59,335 nt of DNA from Acinetobacter parvus DSM 16617 = CIP 108168 (lineage in GTDB: Bacteria; Pseudomonadota; Gammaproteobacteria; Pseudomonadales; Moraxellaceae). Under the pieces are notes generated by a model. The model searched no databases and was not told the origin of the DNA. It was given only the letters and a program-made list of their open reading frames with translations. Below are positions 34,717 to 43,727 of the stretch, in pieces (position 1 is the first letter of the stretch; every line of letters begins with the position of its first letter). Location: contig NZ_KB849212.1 in NCBI RefSeq assembly GCF_000368025.1, forward strand, positions 1,274,610-1,333,944. The letters run 5' to 3'. Made by a program: the position numbers and the translations under genes.

Positions 34717-35724
34717 ATGTCTCAACTCAAGAACTATACAGGCTCTGTTTATGGGGGATTGGGGCATTTATTAAAAGCCTATTGTGAAGCACAACATATT
34801 GCTGTTCCTGAACAATTACAACAAGTTCAAAATCTGGAACGCTTTGATTATGTGATTTGGCGAGACCTACTTGAAGACCTCAATCACTTGCACGCAAAGA
34901 CAGGTTTGGGCTTAGAAATTGCAGAATACGTACAACCCAAACATTTAGGGATTATTGCTTACCTCGCACTTTCTTGTGAAAATTTGGGTGAAGCATTGGC
35001 ACGTTATCATGATTTTCATCGTCTGATTTATGATGGCAGTCCCTTGGTGGTGGAATTTAATCATCCTTATGCTTCAATCCGTTGGGAAGCTCCAGAACCC
35101 CACCCAACCCAGTTAACGGATGAAATTGCAATTGCCTTAATGGTGCAATTCCTCAAGTTATTTATGTCAGGTGAAAACATCAATCTGCATGAAGTCCATT
35201 TTGTGAATGTTGCACCGAAGAATATCAGCGTTTATGAGCAATATTTTCGCTGTAAAGTCCGATTTGATCAGCCAAAAACCCAACTACTCCTACCCGTTAC
35301 TGAAGCCTTTAAACCATTAAAAACAGGTGATCACACCTTACAACAACTGTTATTACAACAAGCCCAAGCATTATTGGACAAGCTGCCAAATTCCACTCAA
35401 CTTGATCAACGTCTGCAACATGCCATTTTGACAGGATTACAGAAAAACCAATATCAAATCGATTTTATTGCCGAAAAATTAGGGTTATCGGTAAGACAAT
35501 TACAACGTCACTTACAACAGCAAAACACCACCTTTCAGGAACGGGTACAACAGATTCGCTTTATGTTGGCAACCGAATACTTAAAAGATCCGCATCTGAG
35601 CCTACAAGAAATCGCATTGCTACTTTGCTATTCTGAACAAAGTGCTTTTCAACGTGCATTTAAAATTTGGACCAATCAAACCCCGCAGCAGTGGCGAAAC
35701 AACAACACAACTTACAATTCTTAA
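34717..35724 (+). CDS. AraC-family transcriptional regulator
   Basis: This 335-aa regulator has an N-terminal Arabinose_bd-type ligand domain (about residues 20-205; GLGLEIAEYVQPKHLGIIAY is typical) and two C-terminal helix-turn-helix units (about 235-330; IAEKLGLSVRQLQRHLQQQNTTF and then LQEIALLLCYSEQSAFQRAFKIW). ATG 34717 has an aaggat ribosome site. Regulators of this subgroup (OruR/OleR-like in my memory) respond to small metabolites or lipids. Its divergence from the hydroxylase gene suggests that gene as target. Confidence 0.9.
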   Translation: MSQLKNYTGSVYGGLGHLLKAYCEAQHIAVPEQLQQVQNLERFDYVIWRDLLEDLNHLHAKTGLGLEIAEYVQPKHLGIIAYLALSCENLGEALARYHDFHRLIYDGSPLVVEFNHPYASIRWEAPEPHPTQLTDEIAIALMVQFLKLFMSGENINLHEVHFVNVAPKNISVYEQYFRCKVRFDQPKTQLLLPVTEAFKPLKTGDHTLQQLLLQQAQALLDKLPNSTQLDQRLQHAILTGLQKNQYQIDFIAEKLGLSVRQLQRHLQQQNTTFQERVQQIRFMLATEYLKDPHLSLQEIALLLCYSEQSAFQRAFKIWTNQTPQQWRNNNTTYNS

Positions 35725-35898
35725 TAAAACTAGAGACAAACTAACGCTTTCACAACAGATCATTTTTTTTACAGCATTTATAAAAGAGCGTATGCAGTTT
35801 TGTGAATTAATTCACATTTATTCATAGAGCTTAAATATATCCATAATAAATTCTTGGATGCATACTTTTTTATTTTTATAACGAATCGGGTGATAACA

Positions 35899-36588
35899 AT
35901 GAACAAATATTTAGCAGAATTTCTGGGGACCTTTTGGCTAGTTTTTGGTGGTTGTGGTAGCGCTGTGCTTGCCGCCGCATTTCCAGAGCTTGGGATCGGC
36001 TTCTTAGGTGTAGCACTTGCTTTTGGTCTAACTGTTTTAACGGGTGCTTATGCATTTGGTCATATTTCAGGGGGTCACTTTAACCCTGCTGTCAGTGTAG
36101 GCTTATGGGTTGGTGGACGCTTTGAAGCCAAAGAATTAGCACCTTATATTATTTCTCAAGTGATTGGTGGAACAATCGCAGCCTTAGTACTTTACATTAT
36201 TGTGCAAGGTCAAGCAGGCTTTGCTGGTACTGGCGGCTTTGCAAGTAATGGCTATGGGGATTTATCACCTAACCATTTTTCTATGGTCTCCGCTCTTTTA
36301 ATTGAAGTGGTACTGACCGCATTTTTCCTGATTGTGATTTTAGGATCAACTGATCGTCGTGCGCCTGCTGGTTTTGCACCGATTGCTATCGGTTTAGCAT
36401 TAACATTGATTCACTTAATTAGCATCCCTGTAACCAATACATCGGTAAACCCTGCACGTAGTACAGCGGTGGCGCTTTTTGCTGAAACTGCAGCACTAAG
36501 CCAATTATGGTTATTCTGGGTTGCGCCTATTATTGGGGCAATCATTGGAGCGCTTATTTATAAAGTGGTCGGCAACGAGAAAAGCTAA
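35899..36588 (+). CDS. aqpZ: Aquaporin Z
   Basis: This 229-aa inner-membrane water channel has six membrane segments and the two half-helix motifs GGHFNPAVSVG (about 58-68) and NTSVNPARSTA (about 183-193). Arg after the second NPA and His in TM5 (LIHL) fit the water-selective filter. ATG 35899 (MNKYLAEFLGTFWL) is the family start; 15 codons of open frame upstream are not needed. Confidence 0.95.
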   Translation: MNKYLAEFLGTFWLVFGGCGSAVLAAAFPELGIGFLGVALAFGLTVLTGAYAFGHISGGHFNPAVSVGLWVGGRFEAKELAPYIISQVIGGTIAALVLYIIVQGQAGFAGTGGFASNGYGDLSPNHFSMVSALLIEVVLTAFFLIVILGSTDRRAPAGFAPIAIGLALTLIHLISIPVTNTSVNPARSTAVALFAETAALSQLWLFWVAPIIGAIIGALIYKVVGNEKS

Positions 36589-36604
36589 GCTCACATTCCC
36601 ATAA

Positions 36605-36634
36605 AAAAACAGCCTTTTGAAAAGGCTGTTTTCA
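36605..36634. terminator. Bidirectional terminator between aqpZ and a convergent small gene
   Basis: AAAACAGCCTTTT/AAAAGGCTGTTTT is a near-perfect hairpin with A/T flanks on both sides, and serves the convergent genes on either side. Confidence 0.85.
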
Positions 36635-36635
36635 T

Positions 36636-36878
36636 TTACAAAAATGGGTTTTCAATTTCTCGCTCAAGCTTTCGTTCAATCTGTTCAGGTAAGCTTTGTT
36701 TTTCTAATGCTGCCACCACATCATTGATAAAACTTTGTAATGCTTTGGCTGTTTTCAAACCTGCTTGATCTTTGGTAATTTGTAAGTTGCCATATAAACT
36801 GACACAGTCCACTTGATTTTCCAAAGTCAGATCGTAAATTGCCGAAGACTGATCGCCCTGTTCAAAAGGTTTAAACAT
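36636..36878 (-). CDS. Conserved small hypothetical protein, 80 aa
   Basis: This 80-residue acidic cytoplasmic protein reads MFKPFEQGDQSSAIYDLTLE, then QVDCVSLYGNLQITKDQAGL, then a helical second half ending EREIENPFL. It has no signal peptide or known motif. The ATG is preceded by gaggaaaag. The good ribosome site, the terminator at its end and normal composition support a real gene. The function is unknown. Confidence 0.7.
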   Translation of the reverse strand: MFKPFEQGDQSSAIYDLTLENQVDCVSLYGNLQITKDQAGLKTAKALQSFINDVVAALEKQSLPEQIERKLEREIENPFL

Positions 36879-36951
36879 CTTTTCCTCTCATTGTTCTTTT
36901 CTGTTTTACCCTATTTGAGTTAAGCATAATCACTTTAGGATAGCTGCGATA

Positions 36952-38025
36952 TTATCGCAATAATTGTAAAAAAAACTGAACCAATGCTTCAATCAATTGC
37001 TTGATTAAAGCCTGTTTGGTTTCTTCATCTACTTGCGGTAACTTACTTTCAGTGGACTGTGATTGCCCTGAAGCAAATTGCTGTTGTTGAGCTTGAATAC
37101 TTTCTGTTGTTGCCTCTTCTGCACACTGACTTTGCCCATCCCATTTGACATAGTTAATGTCTTTATTGGCTTTAACCTGTTGTGCTGATGTCGGTAATTG
37201 ATAAATATTACGCTTTTGTTGTTCTGTAAGCTGCGGGAATAAATTAATCCCTAGTTTTTCTTCTAGATAGCACACGCTCACGACTTTAACCTGTAGCGAA
37301 TCATTATTCGGCGCATAATACGCACCAATAATGCCCTGTTTGGGTAAATACACGGCTTTGTATACAGCCGTAGGGACTATTACGCCATTGCCAATGGTTT
37401 TTAAACGCTTCGCTTCAAAGATCGGTCCCGTAATAACATAAGCATCTTTATGCTGTTTAGTCACAATAGAACGTACCGCTTCTTCTAATTTACGCCAGAC
37501 TTCCTGATTATTCTTGGGTGCTTGTGGCACCATATTGGCTAAAGAAAAGCTATCCTGCTGCGCTGCGGTATTGTTCATATCACCGTTGGGTACCATATGC
37601 CCACGATCATAACCAGAACCACGATAGTCCGATAACAAAGCACGATGCGCAAGCTGCACCCGTGTTTCCTCATGGAAATTGTCTTCACGCTTGATCTTAA
37701 TGCTTAAACGCTCAGGTGTCAGGTATTCGGCTGACCATAGCGGCGTTTTGGACACACCTGAATACATCACATTGAAGCCGTTAAAGCACAGTGCATAACT
37801 GTCTTTTTTCAGGCTTTCCCTGTTGAGTATCGGTGGCACATCACGGTAGAACTGTTTTAGGCATCCACTGTTGCCGCCTGAGACAGGAAGAAGTTTGGCA
37901 ATTTTTTCACTGCCAAATGCGATGGCAAAACTTCCCGTTGCAACTAGGGCGAGCAGAATCTTTCCAATATTTTGGCTCAAAAAATGAGCTTGAGTTTTAG
38001 CCTTTTTGGTTGTTTTCTTTGCCAT
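36952..38025 (-). CDS. DNA/RNA non-specific endonuclease (NUC1 family), membrane-anchored or secreted
   Basis: This 357-aa protein has a Lys-rich N-terminus and a hydrophobic segment (about residues 22-40) that could be a signal or anchor. The nuclease domain (about 60-270) shows the active-site motif YDRGHMVPNGDMN (His general base, Asn for Mg) and GPIF later, as in the Serratia-type beta-beta-alpha-metal nucleases. A Gln/Ser-rich linker and a C-terminal amphipathic helix (IKQLIEALVQFFLQLLR) follow. I start at ATG 38025; a GTG at 38031 is possible. Likely roles are nucleotide scavenging or DNA degradation in the envelope. Confidence 0.88.
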   Translation of the reverse strand: MAKKTTKKAKTQAHFLSQNIGKILLALVATGSFAIAFGSEKIAKLLPVSGGNSGCLKQFYRDVPPILNRESLKKDSYALCFNGFNVMYSGVSKTPLWSAEYLTPERLSIKIKREDNFHEETRVQLAHRALLSDYRGSGYDRGHMVPNGDMNNTAAQQDSFSLANMVPQAPKNNQEVWRKLEEAVRSIVTKQHKDAYVITGPIFEAKRLKTIGNGVIVPTAVYKAVYLPKQGIIGAYYAPNNDSLQVKVVSVCYLEEKLGINLFPQLTEQQKRNIYQLPTSAQQVKANKDINYVKWDGQSQCAEEATTESIQAQQQQFASGQSQSTESKLPQVDEETKQALIKQLIEALVQFFLQLLR

Positions 38026-38143
38026 AACCACATCAAGATCAACATGAACGCGAAGCTTAACAATTCAGGGACATGCTGTATATCGCGCTACCGCTTAGAA
38101 CGACATTTTATGTCGCAAAACTGTTCACTTGATCAGCAGGCAA

Positions 38144-38175
38144 TAAAAAAGGCACTCGAAAGTGCCATTTTTATT
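38144..38175 (-). terminator. Terminator of kup
   Basis: GGCACT/AGTGCC stem with CGAA loop (38151..38166), followed on the minus strand by a T-run, 11 bp past the kup stop. Confidence 0.85.
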
Positions 38176-38185
38176 TGTATTTTCA

Positions 38186-40063
38186 CTAGATTTCGATTTG
38201 ACTGCCCAGCTCCACCACACGGTTGGTCGGAATCTGGTAGAAGTCACTCACAGGACTGGTATTACGCTGCATTGAAATAAACAGCTTCTCACGCCACGGC
38301 GACATGCCATCCCCCACCGTATGCACAATGCGGTCGCGTGAAATAAAGAAGCTAATTTGCATCAAATCGTATTCAAAGCCTAATTCTTCGTAAGCTTGAA
38401 TCAAGGCTTTTGGCACATTAGGTTCATCTTTAAAACCGTAGAAAATTTTGATGCGATAGAAATGTTCATTCAACGTTTCAACACTAATTCGCTCCTCTTG
38501 AGGAACAAATGGGACATCTTCAATCACAACCGTGACTAAAATATTACGCTCATGTAGTACTTTATTGTGCTTAATATTATGTAGCATCGCATGCGGAACA
38601 ACATTAGGCGTTCCAGTTAAAAAGACTGCATCGCCAGGTACCCGATGAACATTGTCCCCAATACTTTTCACAAATAAATCGAGTGATAGGGTGTCGTGTT
38701 CAAGCTTAGCAAAAGTAAGCTCACGCCCACGTTTCCACGTCATCAGGATCATAACCGCGACTGCACCGATCAATAACGGTACCCAACCACCTGAGAACAT
38801 TTTTAATGATGCTGCTGCGACCAGTACGGATTCCAAAATGAAGAATGGAATAATCAACAGCATCACTTTTGGTAAGCTCCATTTCCATGCATAGTATATG
38901 AATACAGCAACCAAAATTGTGTCACATAACATGGTTAAGGTCACAGCCAAGCCATAAGCACTTGCAAGGTTTGAGCTGGTTTTAAAAATTAAAATTAAGA
39001 TGACAATCGAGATCAGCAATAACCAATTCAGAAATGGCACATAAATTTGTCCTTCTTCAGAATCAGAAGTATGTTTAATGCCTAAACGTGGTAAATAACC
39101 CAATTGGATTGCTTGACGAGCTAAAGAGAAAACCCCAGAAATAACGGCCTGTGATGCAATCACAGCTGCCATCGTTGCCAAGATAATCATTGGGTACAAA
39201 GCCCAACTTGGGACTAGTAAATAGAATGGATTTTCAATCGCCGCAGGATTGCGAAGTAACAGCGCACCTTGTCCAGCATAATTTAATACAAGGCAAGGCA
39301 AAACGACACTAAACCAACCGAAACGAATTGGACGCGGTCCAAAATGCCCCATATCTGCATATAAGGCTTCACCACCTGTGACCGTCAGAACAACAGCACC
39401 CATAATAAAAAATGCTTGTACAGGATGAGTGAAAATAAACTGAATTGCCCAATGAGGACTAACCATACCGAGTACGATTGGTGTTTGCACGACGCTAATG
39501 ACACCCAAGATCCCCAATGACAAAAACCAGAGTAGCGTAATTGGCCCAAAAAATTTACCAACAAACGCGGTTCCATGTTTTTGCATTAAAAATAATGTCG
39601 TTACAATCACGATTGCAATTGGCACAATAAACGGATCAAGTACATTGGTTGCAATTGATAGACCTTCAACAGCGGAAAGTACTGAGATTGCAGGCGTAAT
39701 AATACCGTCACCAAAAAATAGCGATGCCCCAACAAAACCAATCGCAATTAAATAAATCTTCTTACTATCGGATATTTTTGCTTTGCGTAGATTCAAAGCA
39801 AGTAGAGCCATGATTCCACCTTCACCATTGTTATCCGCACGCATAACAATCGCGATGTATTTAATACTAATAATCAGCATTAAACACCAAAAAATAATCG
39901 ACAAGATTCCTAATACATTTTCAGGTTGAATTCCTAGGCCATGTGCAGCATGGAAGGATTCTTTCAAAGCGTACAAAGGACTAGTTCCAATGTCTCCAAA
40001 TACGACCCCTAAGGCTGCCAGCGTCATCGCAGGCAATGCGGCTTTTTTTGCGGTACTTTGCAT
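38186..40063 (-). CDS. kup: Low-affinity potassium transporter Kup
   Basis: This 625-aa inner-membrane K+ uptake protein of the KUP/HAK family, probably a K+/H+ symporter, has about twelve membrane segments in the first 430 residues. These include the family signature ALGVVFGDIGTSPLYALKES near the N-terminus and DGIITPAISVLSAVEG. A cytoplasmic C-terminal domain of about 190 residues follows (for example FLTGTPNVVPHAMLHNIKHN). It is transcribed alone from a minus-strand promoter near 40070-40170. Confidence 0.95.
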   Translation of the reverse strand: MQSTAKKAALPAMTLAALGVVFGDIGTSPLYALKESFHAAHGLGIQPENVLGILSIIFWCLMLIISIKYIAIVMRADNNGEGGIMALLALNLRKAKISDSKKIYLIAIGFVGASLFFGDGIITPAISVLSAVEGLSIATNVLDPFIVPIAIVIVTTLFLMQKHGTAFVGKFFGPITLLWFLSLGILGVISVVQTPIVLGMVSPHWAIQFIFTHPVQAFFIMGAVVLTVTGGEALYADMGHFGPRPIRFGWFSVVLPCLVLNYAGQGALLLRNPAAIENPFYLLVPSWALYPMIILATMAAVIASQAVISGVFSLARQAIQLGYLPRLGIKHTSDSEEGQIYVPFLNWLLLISIVILILIFKTSSNLASAYGLAVTLTMLCDTILVAVFIYYAWKWSLPKVMLLIIPFFILESVLVAAASLKMFSGGWVPLLIGAVAVMILMTWKRGRELTFAKLEHDTLSLDLFVKSIGDNVHRVPGDAVFLTGTPNVVPHAMLHNIKHNKVLHERNILVTVVIEDVPFVPQEERISVETLNEHFYRIKIFYGFKDEPNVPKALIQAYEELGFEYDLMQISFFISRDRIVHTVGDGMSPWREKLFISMQRNTSPVSDFYQIPTNRVVELGSQIEI

Positions 40064-40183
40064 ATATTGTCTTCAATATAGAGCGTTATAGCGCAATATT
40101 ATCACTAGCCAAAAAGTTTTTCTGCAAATCTATGCTGTAACAACTTGGCAGCTCGCTTTTTTTTGGTTACTATCGCACACCTT

Positions 40184-40273
40184 GGTGAGGTGTCCGAGTG
40201 GCTGAAGGAGCACGCCTGGAAAGTGTGTATACGTTTGCGCGTATCGAGGGTTCGAATCCCTCTCTCACCGCCA
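40184..40273 (+). tRNA. tRNA-Ser (anticodon GGA)
   Basis: A 90-nt class II tRNA with a long variable arm and encoded CCA. Acceptor arms GGTGAGG and CTCTCACC-type pair; the anticodon loop CTGGAAA gives GGA. Its 3' end is followed within 200 bp by an integrase remnant. Confidence 0.95.
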
Positions 40274-40307
40274 AGATTATTTCAGACGACATCCGACGAT
40301 GTCTGAA

Positions 40308-40341
40308 AAGCTTAAATCCAAAGGGTTTAGGCTTTTTTTAT
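40308..40341 (+). terminator. Terminator of tRNA-Ser
   Basis: AAGCTTAAATCC pairs with GGGTTTAGGCTT around AAA, followed by a seven-base T-run. Confidence 0.75.
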
Positions 40342-40394
40342 TGCCGCACAGAATCCGACCTCATCCGTTGCAATCCCCCATATTGTGGGGGATA

Positions 40395-40435
40395 ATTGGG
40401 GGACAAGAATTAGATGTAAATAATCGTCCCCCAAT
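40395..40435. repeat. Inverted repeat upstream of the integrase remnant
   Basis: ATTGGGGGAC (40395..40404) and GTCCCCCAAT (40426..40435) form a perfect 10-bp inverted repeat 21 bp before the integrase ATG. A second, shorter repeat (CCCCCA/TGGGGG) lies just upstream. They may be binding sites for an integrase or excisionase, or an operator. Confidence 0.6.
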
Positions 40436-40455
40436 CTGTACGGATATCGCTCAAA

Positions 40456-40968
40456 ATGCTGACGGATGCTCAAGTTAGAAAGATAAAACCACTTGATAAG
40501 AAAAAACGTTATTCAGATGAAAAAGGACTGTATTTAGAGGTCACTCCATCGGGTGGAAGATTCTGGCGTTTAAAATATCGGTTCAATGGTCGTGAAAGCA
40601 CTTTAACCATTGGAAGCTATCCAGAAATATCCCTTGCTCAAGCTCGCCGTGCTCGTGATGAAGCACGTATTCAGCTTTACAATAATATCGACCCAAATGC
40701 CGTAAAAACCCAACGCTTACAGCAAATGGATGAAAGTACTCTTTTCAAATCACTTGCCATGGAATGGATGGAAGATCGAAAAGCCGTTATTAAAGAAACA
40801 ACTTACCTACGTGATTTGTCTGTATTTGAAAAAGACCTTTTCCCTGCATTAGGTGATATGCCGATTGACCAAATCAAAGGTAAAGATGTTCTTGCCTGCG
40901 CAAAAAAAATTGAAGAACGTGGTGCATTAGAGATGGCGAAACGTTCAATTCCTTTATTCATCCCATAG
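40456..40968 (+). pseudogene. Truncated tyrosine-type integrase (P4-like), N-terminal part only
   Basis: The product of 170 aa is less than half the usual length of about 400. It has the N-terminal DUF4102-type arm-binding domain (LTDAQVRKIKPLDKKKRYSD, GLYLEVTPSGGRFWRLKYRF, LTIGSYPEISLAQARRARDE) and the start of the core-binding domain (about 90-165). It then diverges at SIPLFIP and stops; the catalytic R...H-x-x-R...Y domain is missing. Its place just after tRNA-Ser is the standard position of an island integrase, so an island once sat here and was lost by deletion. No second copy of the tRNA 3' end is seen nearby. Confidence 0.85.
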
Positions 40969-41063
40969 ATTTTGATCAATTAAAAGCCATTAAACTATCA
41001 AATTCATTTGTTTATTTTTTCGCTTGTTTTTTTAACCAGATTATGTAAAATTCACGCCACGTT

Positions 41064-41139
<76 letters not shown>

Positions 41140-41152
41140 TTAAATTCAAGAA

Positions 41153-41186
41153 AGGCTTAAACTTTTAAGGTTTAAGCCTTTTTTAT
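41153..41186. terminator. Terminator between tRNA-Thr and the convergent methyltransferase gene
   Basis: AAGGCTTAAAC/GTTTAAGCCTT, an 11-bp stem followed by TTTTT on the plus strand. Confidence 0.85.
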
Positions 41187-41189
41187 TAC

Positions 41190-42023
41190 CTAGTTTTTAA
41201 CTGCACTCACCTGAACATAACGCACCAGACCATCTTGATAGAGTTTTTGGCACAACTTGGCCGTCATTGCTATTTTGAGTTGGGCAAAATCAAAAGCCTT
41301 GTTCCTTGGTCTTGGTGACCGTGTATCAATATATTGGGCAAAACCTTTCAAAACTGGCTCTGAAAAATCCTGAATGACAATGTCCTTAAAACCACGCTTT
41401 ACCAGTATTTGAGAAAGCTGCTGCTCGTCCATCAAATGCTGCCATCTCACATCAGCACCTTTTAACAGATAGCAATATTGCTGTTTGTGTAGATAGGAAC
41501 AATGTTGCCAATCATCCGACCACATCAAATAATGAAAGGCAATTCGCCCTTTTGAATTCAAAACAAAAGAAACTGAATCCAGAAATAAATTCAATTCACT
41601 GTGATACGCAGCATCAACACATACGGCCACATCAAATAAATTTAAAAAGTGCAGCGGCCTTAAATTCAAAAAAGAACCACAGATGCTTTGCACCTGTGGC
41701 AATTCCTTTTGAATTCGTTGAATGCAATCTTTCTGTAATTCAACTGCACTCAATTGTTCAATATGATAATGATTAAGCCAGTGCAATAAACTGGCACCTT
41801 GCCCACAACCAAGGTCTAAAACACGATCTGTCGACTTGAGCTGAACAGATGCCGCGATCTGATCAGCTAGGTTTTGACATGCCAGTGGATAGTTATGCTG
41901 TTGACCTTGCCAATACCCCAGATTGCTCCAGGCAAGCAATGTATCATCACCCAGCCGTTTGGCATCAATTGCATATTTATGCCCAATGACTTTTTCGATG
42001 AATGCCTGTCTAAAAGTCGCCAT
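41190..42023 (-). CDS. Class I SAM-dependent methyltransferase
   Basis: This 277-aa cytoplasmic enzyme has the SAM-binding motif I VLDLGCGQGASLLHW (about residues 67-81) followed by an acidic residue at the end of the next strand (SAVEL). The N-terminal segment LGDDTLLAWSNLGYWQGQQ resembles the lid region of mycolic-acid/cyclopropane-synthase-like methyltransferases, so a lipid or small-molecule substrate is possible. The stop of the upstream FAD-oxidoreductase gene ends only 2 bp before its start, so they form an operon. Confidence 0.85.
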   Translation of the reverse strand: MATFRQAFIEKVIGHKYAIDAKRLGDDTLLAWSNLGYWQGQQHNYPLACQNLADQIAASVQLKSTDRVLDLGCGQGASLLHWLNHYHIEQLSAVELQKDCIQRIQKELPQVQSICGSFLNLRPLHFLNLFDVAVCVDAAYHSELNLFLDSVSFVLNSKGRIAFHYLMWSDDWQHCSYLHKQQYCYLLKGADVRWQHLMDEQQLSQILVKRGFKDIVIQDFSEPVLKGFAQYIDTRSPRPRNKAFDFAQLKIAMTAKLCQKLYQDGLVRYVQVSAVKN

Positions 42024-42025
42024 GT

Positions 42026-43324
42026 TTAGTACCCGAGTTCAGGTGCCACCTTGACTTTGGGTTTAAGCCCAACAAAAGGCAATGGCGCACCCAGGATTTG
42101 GGCAATATGCATGGCAGAGGTCACGGCGGACTCTAAAATTGGCAGGCCATCACATGACCATGAACCACAGTAAAACACCTTACGGTTCAACTGTAGGTGT
42201 TGTTGCTGAATTTTTTTGTTCAATGCCACGGTTTCCGAATCCACCACCGCACGGGTCAGTTTCACTTTGGAAATAATTTTCTTGGGATCAATCTCAATCA
42301 CAGGACACCAGGTCTGGAAAACCGCATTCTTACCGACCAGACTGGGTTCGATGGAATTAATCCATACCGTAAATTGCTGGCGTGTAAACTTTCGGTCCAT
42401 CATATAACTGAGTACTGCCCAATCCTTACGGCGCTGAGGCATGACAATCGGGTCAGTGTGAATCACCAAATCCCCCTGTTCAAACCTAAACTGTTTTAAC
42501 AGGGCAATATCTTCAGCAAATTGTGGCTGCTTGAGGAAACCCTCAATGGCAGGCGTTGGGGTGGCAATCACCACACGGTCAAATAACTGGCTTTCGCCCA
42601 GCGTATTTTCAACCCTTACCTTGTCTCCCTGCTCTTCAACTTTCTGAACCGCCGAACCACTATAAATGCTGATTCCCGCGATTAGGCGATCCACCAATGC
42701 AGGTGTGCCCCCTTTCATACGCAACAGTGCCTCACCCTCAGTGAGCTGGCGAATAAATTCCAGTAAAGGTTTGGCAGGCCATTCACCAATCGTTTTTGGA
42801 TGACAGGTGCAAATTGTATAAAGCACTGGCATTACCGTGCCGTGCCAGAACACTTCCTCAATATGGTACTGATTCATGAACTCAGCCAGGGTAATGTCCT
42901 GATTGTCCGACTTAAAGAACTGGGTGATGGCGGTCTTGAGTTGCAGCATGCCCTTGACCAAACGCCAGCCATACTGCTGGATGCCCTTGCGGTTGTTGAT
43001 AATCGGAAAATTGCCAATACGGCTACGCGAGGTGGTCAACCATGTATCGGTTTTATCTTCAAACAGCCAGCTACAGGCCATAAAGGTTCGTACTGGAAAG
43101 GTTTCTATGCCTAAATAGGTTGCCAGACTGAGCGTGTTTTTCCAAAGCTTCGGATTCATCACCCGTAATGGCGCGTCAATCAGGCCTCCTTCAAAATCAA
43201 TACTGTGACTATCCATGCCTCGACCAGAGAGGGCCTCAAAGATAGTCACCTGATGTCCAGCATCCTGTAGGATTCTGGCGGCAGCAAGCCCTGCCATTCC
43301 ACTGCCAATAATTGCAATATCCAA
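42026..43324 (-). CDS. FAD-dependent amine-oxidase-like oxidoreductase
   Basis: This 432-aa flavoprotein starts with a Rossmann motif, IIGSGMAGLAAARILQDAGH, followed by the acidic residue IFEA at the end of strand two. The central part has MKGGTPALVDRLIAGI, and VVIATPTPAI is the usual third FAD strand. The C-terminal FAD motif is YCGSWSCDGLPILESAVTSA. The start is TTG at 43324, with no in-frame ATG. Oxidoreductases of this type often pair with cyclopropane-fatty-acid-synthase-like methyltransferases; here the partner is the methyltransferase 2 bp downstream. Substrate unknown. Confidence 0.85.
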   Translation of the reverse strand: MDIAIIGSGMAGLAAARILQDAGHQVTIFEALSGRGMDSHSIDFEGGLIDAPLRVMNPKLWKNTLSLATYLGIETFPVRTFMACSWLFEDKTDTWLTTSRSRIGNFPIINNRKGIQQYGWRLVKGMLQLKTAITQFFKSDNQDITLAEFMNQYHIEEVFWHGTVMPVLYTICTCHPKTIGEWPAKPLLEFIRQLTEGEALLRMKGGTPALVDRLIAGISIYSGSAVQKVEEQGDKVRVENTLGESQLFDRVVIATPTPAIEGFLKQPQFAEDIALLKQFRFEQGDLVIHTDPIVMPQRRKDWAVLSYMMDRKFTRQQFTVWINSIEPSLVGKNAVFQTWCPVIEIDPKKIISKVKLTRAVVDSETVALNKKIQQQHLQLNRKVFYCGSWSCDGLPILESAVTSAMHIAQILGAPLPFVGLKPKVKVAPELGY

Positions 43325-43727
43325 AATTATGTCCCATCAGTTGATGATTTTTCTTGATTATGACTGATCATCGGCTCAAACGCCGTATTAAAAAATACCA
43401 GATTCAGCATTTAGGCCAGAATTTTGTCGACCAATTATTTGTCGGTTACATTTACATTTTGACAAAAATTGATTTTACACGCTAAATAGATGAAAAATAA
43501 AACTTTATTAGATCAAAACCCACAAAAACATACAGATCGTCCTTTATATATCCATTTTTGCACTATACAGGCCTTTGCAAAGCATAATTTTAGCGCTATT
43601 CTGATTAAACAATAATGAGAACAGAGTGACATAATAAACTGTACAAGAATAAGTGACCAAATATTAAAAAAATCAATAGAGAACCTTATAGCGAGAGCCC
43701 ATCAGTCAAACAGAGTGATGGGCTTTC
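43325..43727. other. AT-rich spacer upstream of the FAD-oxidoreductase gene
   Basis: This 403-bp stretch contains two 41-codon ORFs on the plus strand (43360..43485, beginning MTDHRLKRRIKKYQ, and 43490..43615). The first begins in a protein-like way but I cannot assign either. A hairpin with arms AGCCCATCA/TGATGGGCT (43696..43724) stands at the right end, just past the pirin fragment, with only a weak T-run on the plus strand. Confidence 0.4.

Noticed and set aside
40969..41063. Right attachment site of the lost island before tRNA-Thr
   Set aside because: No repeat of the tRNA-Ser 3' end could be found in this interval.
43360..43615. Two consecutive 41-codon plus-strand ORFs upstream of the FAD-oxidoreductase gene
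   Set aside because: They are in different frames, lack ribosome sites and match nothing I know; the region is AT-rich, where short ORFs arise by chance.
43696..43724. Hairpin AGCCCATCA/TGATGGGCT as a small-RNA terminator
   Set aside because: The T-run after it is broken (TTTCTTA) and I find no clear promoter or conserved box upstream, unlike the other candidates.
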